A DNA stretch of 24,379 nucleotides from Paulinella micropora (Eukaryota; Cercozoa; Imbricatea; Euglyphida). Below, piece after piece: positions 18,036 through 24,379 of the stretch; within the stretch, counting starts at the first letter, position 1; the number at the start of each line of letters is the position of its first letter. The stretch lies in contig BJOX01000051.1 in assembly GCA_009731375.1 (NCBI GenBank), positions 492,634-517,012 on the forward strand. Reading direction: 5' to 3'. The notes under the pieces are model-generated. The model had not been told where the DNA came from. It saw only the letters and a list, made by a program, of their open reading frames with translations, and searched no databases. A program made the position numbers and the translations under genes.

Positions 18036-18046
18036 GTAGGTAGATA
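17882..18046. repeat. (GATA)n microsatellite
   Basis: About 40 tetranucleotide units with few GGTA variants. Peptides of the SIYLSIYL type on the minus strand are artefacts. Confidence 0.95.
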
Positions 18047-18114
18047 GCTTGGGCATGACCTCGCGGCCAGAGGTGGTCACGTACATAGTTATGTACGCAA
18101 GCAAGACAAAGTGT
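18047..18114 (+). repeat. second copy of the 17588-17666 segment
   Basis: Near-identical to 17588-17666 but missing the ACGGTCCGTGTT stretch. It sits directly at the end of the (GATA)n array. Confidence 0.85.
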
Positions 18115-18565
18115 ATCTGTGAGTGTGTGCCTGGATTAGGTGCTTCCGTGTTTGCAGCCTCACTCCATTCGTGGAGGCGTCAGGGGATTGCAAACAAGGG
18201 CATCCATTGCGCAGGGAACTTGTACGTGTTGCAGCCCTGGAACCCAAGTCGAAGCATTTGTGGGCACCGTAGGATGGGACGACATCCACCGGGACGTGGT
18301 GCATGCCGACGATTCTGTGGGAGCCGCTAGTTACTGTTGCATCAAGTGTTCACCCCGTTACAGGCAAAAGGTAATCACCACTTCCCCTGCAGGAGTCGTC
18401 ACCGTTCCGATCATAGTTGGTACTGATGGACTGCCTCTGACACTTGGTACGTTTGATGCAAACCATCCGGTATGGCTTAACACGATCAGGAACCTTGCTG
18501 CCCCCGACAAGTTGCAGCGGAAATTGCAACGGTGGATCCGTCCTCCCACCGGATCTGCGTACTAG
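18115..18565 (+). CDS. doubtful coding remnant
   Basis: GC-balanced sequence open in one frame from at least 18140 to 18563, with words such as YCCIKCSPRYRQKVITTSPA and GVVTVPIIVGTDGLPLT. Composition is protein-like, and acceptor-like sites (TTTGCAG at 18153-18159; CCTGGATTAG near 18139) occur at the start. No domain is recognised. It lies between the two transposase-like fragments on the same strand, so it may belong to the same broken gene. Confidence 0.25.
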
Positions 18566-18615
18566 CATGACCCCGCTTCGCGCCCAATTACAATCCCTCG
18601 CTAATCCGTTTCCTT

Positions 18616-18825
18616 GTGTGGACAAACACGGTGAAGAGCGGCTTTTGCAGAGTCATTTTGCTGGGCGTGGCAGGTGACGGCCAAGGCGTCAAGAAAATTT
18701 CTGGTGCAACATGGAATGCACGCTATTCGTGCCCTTCATGCAGAATGCAGTTTACAAAATTTCTGGATGGATATATTACGCCTGACTTCCGAGTGTTTAG
18801 CGGTCTCTTTAGCGTATGTCTGGCC
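18616..18825 (+). CDS. possible coding fragment with GDG and CPSC motifs
   Basis: The open frame reads VILLGVAGDGQGVKKISGAT followed by a YSCPSCRMQF motif. The order GD(x)pa..k...g......C..C is reminiscent of the central part of tnp2-like transposases, where the Asp belongs to the catalytic core. There is no ATG start and no clear splice sites, and the frame runs into ATAC repeats after about 18825. Low certainty. Confidence 0.3.
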
Positions 18826-19000
18826 AGGCAGATTATATACATAAATACATGCAAAAATACATGCACACAAACAGTAATATACGCACACTTACATACATAT
18901 ATACATACATACATACATACAGACAGACATGCATACGTATATACATACTCACATGCAAACTTACATACATAAATATATGCATGCATGCATACATTCATAG
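18826..19000. repeat. impure (ACAT)n low-complexity tract
   Basis: ATACATAC, GACAGACATGCATAC and similar tetranucleotide words. Non-coding. Confidence 0.85.
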
Positions 19001-19197
19001 ACCTTGCACAAACGCTATTTATCCGCTTACCACTCTTTCAGCTCTGTTGACATCACTGTCGGGCGTGTCCAAAGCCGTCACCATCGCGTGATGAGATACC
19101 ATAAGGTTTTGCATGTTATGCAATATTTGCGGTTGCACGGTCGCCAACGTTGTCGCGGCGGCTGCAAGCACGATCGACGCTGGTGGCGCTTGCACAC
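19001..19197. other. short non-repetitive segment
   Basis: About 200 bases of mixed composition. It contains GATGAGATACC at 19090-19100, the same 11 bases as the LINE 3' end at 20832-20842. No gene supported. Confidence 0.3.
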
Positions 19198-19262
19198 AGA
19201 TATATATATATGTATATATGTGTATATATATACATAGACACATAAATAGACAGACAGATACG

Positions 19263-19355
<93 letters not shown>

Positions 19356-19360
19356 GGATG

Positions 19361-19420
<60 letters not shown>

Positions 19421-19456
19421 TATAGATAGATAGATAGATGGATAGATGGATAGATG

Positions 19457-19511
<55 letters not shown>
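19198..19511. repeat. TA-rich patch and (GATA)n microsatellite
   Basis: TATATATATG patch, then (GATA)n from about 19262 to 19511 with scattered GGAT variants. Confidence 0.95.
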
Positions 19512-19512
<1 letters not shown>

Positions 19513-20380
19513 TGTTTGGTCTATCAGCTCTGCATATCCGAAGACATAGGCATCCATTCCACCCCGCCGCCAATCAGCGACTGGGTAGCGGGCTGGGAAT
19601 GGGCACTAGGCCCCGGATTTGTGCAGTCTGACGGTTCTACGACCCTCCCTGGCTAGAGGGCCGTAGAACCAACCCAGACACGTGTCCGTGATCACGTGCC
19701 CCGCCAAGGCTCGGGCCCGAGGGGTACACCAACCCTCGAGCTTCATCCAAGGCGACCACTTTCGCGGCGGCCGGACTATACCTTAAGATCTCCCTGCTTA
19801 TGTGCCTACCCGCACACAGGAAGATCCCACTCCCGTCTAGTCTCTGAACCTTTCCCATTTGTCAGGACACCACTGGGTAGTGGCGACGGAGGACTACCGG
19901 GCCAGCTGCAGCGGTGACATAAGTGGGCCGACGTCGAGAGTAGTGGCCATTTGCCATATCCACTGGTCACTAAACTCACGTCGGAACACCAAGTCAGTCC
20001 AAGGCAGCCAATCAGAGGTAGTCGTACCGAGTAGGAGCCATGCGCGGGGTTGGCCTGACAAGAAGGGACTTGGCTGCGGGTTACCCATTATTCCCTGCGT
20101 GGCCATATCCTTCGAGTTTTTACCATCCGACGAGCGTTACCTCGCCTGCTGCACCTTGCGGTTTCCCGCAGGCCGCGGTATCGAAGGCTCTTAGGGCTTT
20201 CCCGAACAGTTTGAGAGTGTATCGAGGGCCGATGAAGGGTAGTCATCAGCCCTGGCCAGTCGCGCTGCATCAGCTGCGATTGCATAAATCCAAGAAAACT
20301 AAAACAGCTGGTGCAGGGCTGAAGGAGATAGATAGATCAACCCCCAGGCTGTAGGTGCCAGTGGGCCAAGTCCAACTCCG
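19512..20380. other. GC-rich unit between two (GATA)n arrays, possibly an unrecognised retroelement segment
   Basis: About 870 bases, clearly richer in G+C than the surroundings, bounded on both sides by GATA arrays. A short GATAGATAGATC lies at about 20328-20338 within its right part. It contains an imperfect hairpin GGTTCTACGACCCTCC ... GGGCCGTAGAACC (19631-19671) and CGGTTTCCCGCAGGCCGCGG (20159-20178). The longest frames have atypical composition and no domain. It could be a 5' UTR or 3' end of a LINE, but I cannot show that. Confidence 0.35.
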
Positions 20381-20831
<451 letters not shown>

Positions 20832-20832
<1 letters not shown>

Positions 20833-21144
20833 GAGATACCGCAAAGGAATGTAGTCCTTGCAAAGGAACGCAGTTTCACATCAAACAATAATTTGTGTAC
20901 TGTGCATGTGTCCGGGATGGGAATCACGGGTAGACTGTGTTCTGGAAAAAGAAGAGGAGGAAGGACGTTGAAGAAAAAGGCAATCTAGGAATGGAGAGTG
21001 GGAGGATAAGGAAGAAGAGAAAGAAAAGGAAGCCGTTAGTCCAAGTGTTTTGAGCACCGTAAGCTTGCGCAAGCTACAATGATGACATTGTATGAGGCCT
21101 AAACCCCCGCAGGGACCTAGCCCGGGCTATGCAACACTGGACGG
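20832..21144 (-). other. 3' UTR of the RLE-type LINE
   Basis: On the minus strand, 313 bases from the stop codon to the (TATC)n tail. It has a pyrimidine-rich middle (TTCCTTTTCTTTCTCTTCTT at about 21035-21015) and ends in CCTTTGCGGTATCTCATC. In R2-like elements the 3' UTR is what the reverse transcriptase recognises. Structure not predicted here. Confidence 0.6.
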
Positions 21145-24100
21145 CTATGATGGAATGCAGTCACCAATACGGACTAGAGGAAGATTAGTCCAATTTTTGA
21201 CTGCACAGGAGCGATAAATCGCAAAAGAGCAACGAGCTACGCAGGAGGATAGCTTGAAGCAAAGGGATTTGGATTGGGGATGGGAAAAACCCAAGGCGCG
21301 GAAACATCGATGAACAGAGAACGATACCATGCCGCGAGCCCCGCATTCGATTGGTCGAAGGTGGCAGGTCCATCCGTTGTCCTCGATTTGAGATTTGAGC
21401 TTGTTGTATCGGTTGGTCTTGTAGGCTCGTGCGTCAAGGATGTTTTCCTCGACCGGGCACGTTAGCTCGATCAGAATACATATCTTGGTAGACAGTGACC
21501 AGACAACGATATCGGGGCGGAGGTCAGTGACACAAATGTGGACAGGAAAGGCTTGCTCAGAACCGGTGTATTGGGTTTGGAGTTGCCAATCGTTTGCAGT
21601 GTCAAGCAGGGATGGTCGATGAAATGACTGTCTCTTAGGCTTCTGCTCGCCCTCTTTCACAAACATAGACTTTGATTCATTTTGGTCTATAGGGGAGCGT
21701 TTGTTATGGCTCTCGATGTGTTTTTGAAGGGGAGCTTCAATAGTGCAGAGCACAGAGTCATGACGCCAGGTATAGCGGCCTTGTTTGAGGGCAACATGGC
21801 AACCGGAGAGGATGTGGCATAGATGTGCTTGACCAGAACAGAGGGCACACTTGTTGTTGGGAATGATTCCCCACAGACGTCTAAGGTCGGGGGTAATAAC
21901 CGAGTTTGTGCTTGCGTTGATGACCCAAGAGATTAAACGGGGATTACGGGTTCCGATGAGGCGAGCCCAGGAGAGGTCGAAGGGGCATGCGTCTTCAAAA
22001 CGAAGGAAGCACCCTTGCATGGCTTTGTCCATGTCATGCACTGTGGTTGTCTCAAGTATTGTCTCAGCAGCTAATTCTAAAACCCTGTCTTTGCGGTCTG
22101 TGATGGAATGTTCTTTTGGGTAGCGACCATGGCCAAGTCCGAGATGATCGGATTGGCCTCGATGTTTGAATTCAAAATCAACTTGTGCCTCAAGCTTTTC
22201 GAGCACAGGCTCTGGTTTCCAGATAGTTCGAAATGTTTCGTGTTTCGTCAGGTTCATCGCATAAATGGACGAGAGGTGTTTATCTGGGCAGTACTTCAGC
22301 ATTTGAGCACGGTTGATTTGAAGTCGCTGGTAAAAAGAGACGATGGATTGGAGCTGTAGACCGAATTTCGAGCGTGGGCGGTAAAGGCAAGAGACCAGAG
22401 CTCTTTTGTAGATATTGGCCCATTTTTTGAGGAAGCGGGTCGCAATTTTCTCAAGGGTTTTGGCGAAAGATAAGCAGAGGTCATAAATGAGAAATGGCCA
22501 GGCAAGTGACTGGACAGCGTAGTGCTGGTATAGCCAAAATTTCATAAAGCCATTGATCGAGCAGCTATCGATGGCTTGCATAGAAAGAATGAACTTCTTT
22601 TGGATTGCTGCACGTTGTTCGTTTTCGCTGAGGTCATGGTAGACAATCCATCCGAGGTCTTTGAAAGGCTTGTCAGCGATGAAGTCAATCGGTTTGCCAG
22701 TAATAGTAAGGGCGGGGTCGAAGGGTGGGAACGAGATCGGCAATAATCGTTTGAGACCCTTATAGTCGTCGGCTTTAGTCCAGTATTTGAAAGCAAGGCT
22801 TTTGCATTTGGGCGGTTTCGCGGCCATTGTTCTGGACCATGACAGAAATTTGTCAATCATGTTGATGGACGATTGACAGTGTTTCGGGGATCGGCAGTGT
22901 AGTTTGAGGTCGTCAGCATAAGCAGCTTCGTGCACGATGACTTCATCTGTTGAGGTCTTATGCTTGAAATGATAACCGTTGTTTTTGGTCAAGGATGATA
23001 GGAGGTCAAGGAGTAGGTTGAAAACTATGTTGAAAAGGAGAGGAGAAATGCAGCATCCTTGAAAAACGCCAACAGCAAAAACAAAGGGTTCTGATGACCA
23101 ATCTTTCCCTTCGATTGTGGCTACTAAGAGTTCGTAGTATAAAAAGATTATGCGAGCAAACATAGGGGGCACGTGGTACCACCAGAGAGCGAACTGGATC
23201 AAGTTGTGGTTTACGCTTCCAAAAGCGTTTTGTAGGTCAATCCATGCTATGACCAGTTGGCGATAGTGATCTTTTGCATTTCTGATGGTAGCTTTTGTAG
23301 TAGCAATGTGCTCGGGGCATCCTGCAACGTTACGGAGGAAACCTTTTTGTTTTGCTCTGTCAAAGTACTTGTTATCTAGCAAAAAACTCTCTAGGCGTTT
23401 TGACCACAAAGAGAAAAATACCTTACCCGAGCAGCTTGTCAGAGCAATCGGACGATAGTTTGAGGCCTGAAGTGGATCGCCGTCCTTATGAAGGAGGGAG
23501 ATAGCAGCTTGGGCCCAGCTATTAGCTACATCCGTTGTCCAACACTTGACAATGAGTTTGTGTAAGAAAAGTAAAGCGGTGGGAAGTCTCTTGTAAACAA
23601 GGTAGCTAATACCATCTCTGCCAGGGGCTGCACCATTACGCTTGGCAAACACAGATCTTTTGGTTTCCAAGAAGGACGGTGGCTTGAGGTCAAAGGGGAC
23701 AGTTGGTAGAGGCGGGCGATTCATTTCAGGTAAGGGCACGTAGGTTTGTTCACGATTAGCGTCTTTGTATAGGTTGGGAAAGTAGGAGTCACAGTTTTCT
23801 TTGGATAGGGAGGAAGTGGTTTGGGTTGAGGGGGGATGAAACAGATTTTTGGCAAACTTATGAGGGTCAGTTCGGAAGCGTGTATTTGCTTGTCGTTGAG
23901 CGGAGCTTAAAGTTGCTTCCTTGAGACGACGGCGGAGGCGGTTACCGGTCTTCAATAATACTCGCCAAGTTTTTTGCAGGCTTTTTGCAACAGCAGCTGG
24001 AATTGAACCTGCCCTTTTGAGATCTCGCAGATGTCTCTTTTGGATCAGTTTTTGTTGTCGGTTCTGCGTGAGTTCTGTTTGGAGCCGGATTACGTGGCGG

Positions 24101-24204
24101 TTTTTTCGCTCATGAGTTTGTTCTTGTGTTTTTGTTACCCGTTGTGATATGAAGTCGTAGAGATATCTTTCAAATTTCGCTACTGCTTCGTCACACACAG
24201 GCAT
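21145..24204 (-). CDS. LINE polyprotein: reverse transcriptase, CCHC, restriction-like endonuclease
   Basis: 1019 codons without a stop. RT landmarks: SNYRPIALTSCSGK (about 248-261), motif A IDLQNAFGSV with D323, motif B GVFQGCCISPLLFN (379-392), motif C AYADDL with D431/D432. The thumb-side block has a KPPKCKSLAF motif (463-472). The CCHC is C786-x2-C789-x7-H797-x4-C802, followed by the GRYTWRH motif. The endonuclease shows RPDIV with D898, then E913 after 14 residues, and a KTNRYNKL stretch (929-936). It acts by nicking DNA and reverse-transcribing its RNA at the nick (target-primed reverse transcription, known for the family). The Met at 24204 is probably not the true start: the preceding protein-like sequence lies in another frame. 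Confidence 0.85.
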   Translation of the reverse strand: MPVCDEAVAKFERYLYDFISQRVTKTQEQTHERKNRHVIRLQTELTQNRQQKLIQKRHLRDLKRAGSIPAAVAKSLQKTWRVLLKTGNRLRRRLKEATLSSAQRQANTRFRTDPHKFAKNLFHPPSTQTTSSLSKENCDSYFPNLYKDANREQTYVPLPEMNRPPLPTVPFDLKPPSFLETKRSVFAKRNGAAPGRDGISYLVYKRLPTALLFLHKLIVKCWTTDVANSWAQAAISLLHKDGDPLQASNYRPIALTSCSGKVFFSLWSKRLESFLLDNKYFDRAKQKGFLRNVAGCPEHIATTKATIRNAKDHYRQLVIAWIDLQNAFGSVNHNLIQFALWWYHVPPMFARIIFLYYELLVATIEGKDWSSEPFVFAVGVFQGCCISPLLFNIVFNLLLDLLSSLTKNNGYHFKHKTSTDEVIVHEAAYADDLKLHCRSPKHCQSSINMIDKFLSWSRTMAAKPPKCKSLAFKYWTKADDYKGLKRLLPISFPPFDPALTITGKPIDFIADKPFKDLGWIVYHDLSENEQRAAIQKKFILSMQAIDSCSINGFMKFWLYQHYAVQSLAWPFLIYDLCLSFAKTLEKIATRFLKKWANIYKRALVSCLYRPRSKFGLQLQSIVSFYQRLQINRAQMLKYCPDKHLSSIYAMNLTKHETFRTIWKPEPVLEKLEAQVDFEFKHRGQSDHLGLGHGRYPKEHSITDRKDRVLELAAETILETTTVHDMDKAMQGCFLRFEDACPFDLSWARLIGTRNPRLISWVINASTNSVITPDLRRLWGIIPNNKCALCSGQAHLCHILSGCHVALKQGRYTWRHDSVLCTIEAPLQKHIESHNKRSPIDQNESKSMFVKEGEQKPKRQSFHRPSLLDTANDWQLQTQYTGSEQAFPVHICVTDLRPDIVVWSLSTKICILIELTCPVEENILDARAYKTNRYNKLKSQIEDNGWTCHLRPIECGARGMVSFSVHRCFRALGFSHPQSKSLCFKLSSCVARCSFAIYRSCAVKNWTNLPLVRIGDCIPS

Positions 24205-24377
24205 TTGATGAGAGAGGAGGGGAGGATGAGAGGGAGTGCGGATTGGAGTTCTTCTTCAATGCCTTTCCATTCGCTTGGTGTTGATGGCAATACCAGGCGT
24301 TTTCTTCTTTCGGTTGGTTCTTTCGGGGCACTTCTTGTCCGATGGACGAAATGGGAGTATGTCTCGGCGTCAACACA
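24205..24377 (-). CDS. upstream part of the LINE ORF in a shifted frame (partial)
   Basis: In the minus-strand frame with codons starting at 24377 the sequence is open from the window edge and reads CVDAETYSHFVHRTRSAPKE, then RRKRLVLPSTPSEWKGIEEE, up to LPLILPSS. This is typical of the linker before the RT in RLE-type LINEs. The large ORF's own frame has a TGA at 24258-24256. The two frames must be joined by a one-base indel in the C/T-rich stretch at about 24205-24232. It may be a true mutation or a sequencing error. Confidence 0.6.
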
Positions 24378-24379
24378 GT

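Larger units (their letters stand above)
20832..24379 (-). mobile_element. R2-like (RLE-type) non-LTR retrotransposon, 5' end outside window
   Basis: The element runs from beyond the right window edge to its (TATC)n tail on the left. It contains reverse transcriptase, CCHC zinc knuckle and a C-terminal restriction-like endonuclease, the layout of R2, R4, NeSL and related clades, and lacks an apurinic endonuclease in the visible part. The long intact reading frame points to recent activity, with the caveat of one probable frameshift near its left-hand start. Clade not resolved. Confidence 0.85.

Noticed and set aside
19019-19573. [12 protein letters not shown] ORFs over (GATA)n (also 17862-18104 and 20270-20927)
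   Set aside because: Tetranucleotide repeats give a 4-residue peptide period in every open frame.
21274-22359. Small plus-strand ORFs inside the LINE
   Set aside because: Antisense frames of a 1019-codon ORF with clear RT and endonuclease motifs.

Overview
The window looks like an intergenic to repeat-rich stretch of an invertebrate nuclear genome, most likely a lophotrochozoan such as a mollusc. This is inferred from tRNA-derived SINEs with (ATT)n tails, very long (GATA)n, (TAA)n, CA and GA microsatellites, spliceosomal-type introns, and a restriction-like-endonuclease LINE. No database search was possible, so the taxon is an inference. The assembly has gaps at 205-214, 1241-1250, 1697-2695, 4002-4013, 5922-6335, 6732-6783 and 6987-7115.

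Region 1 (1-9040) is a dense SINE and microsatellite field. At least nine copies of one tRNA-like SINE (family A) all lie on the minus strand. They alternate with a second family (B) and a third (C/D), separated by (TAA)n tracts that are the SINE tails. The three families share a short block next to the tail (ATGnGCCTCCAT on the plus strand), which suggests a common 3' recognition sequence. A 25-bp minisatellite (4733-4893) and a compound GAA/TA/GA/CA/CAA microsatellite (7924-8727) complete this part.

Region 2 (9040-11640) holds CAA/CAG-rich Asn/Gln-rich ORFs of doubtful status, then a better hypothetical gene. That gene has an exon at 10191-10411, a 78-bp GT-AG intron, and a second exon from 10490. 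It then needs a single-base frameshift to join a Lys-rich, coiled-coil, CxxC-containing ORF ending at 11373. A polyadenylation signal lies at 11614.

Region 3 (about 12340-15345) is the most unusual part: an AT-rich block of broken genes that resemble large nucleocytoplasmic DNA virus (NCLDV) genes. It contains an archaeo-eukaryotic primase (AEP/PrimPol-like) pseudogene with all three catalytic motifs recognisable. It also contains a Cys-rich pseudogene split by a 274-bp TA-flanked MITE, and two genes of Lys/Tyr/Asn-rich charged protein. All are broken by stops or frameshifts. A second, nearly identical MITE lies just outside in the opposite orientation. A 174-bp-arm inverted repeat (15543-15929) follows the block.

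Region 4 (16137-19200) contains locally duplicated CT/CA modules, palindromic GGTATACC repeats, and a clean three-exon ORF (16540-17380, 215 aa) with a Cys cluster, a basic segment and a duplicated acidic segment. Weak coding fragments follow that may be remains of a DNA-transposon transposase. Region 5 (19200-20832) is (GATA)n arrays around a GC-rich 0.8-kb unit. Region 6 (20833-24379, minus strand) is the 3' part of an R2-like (RLE-type) non-LTR retrotransposon. It has RT, CCHC and endonuclease domains, a 3' UTR ending in (TATC)n, and an apparent one-base frameshift near 24204-24230, beyond which the coding frame runs off the window.
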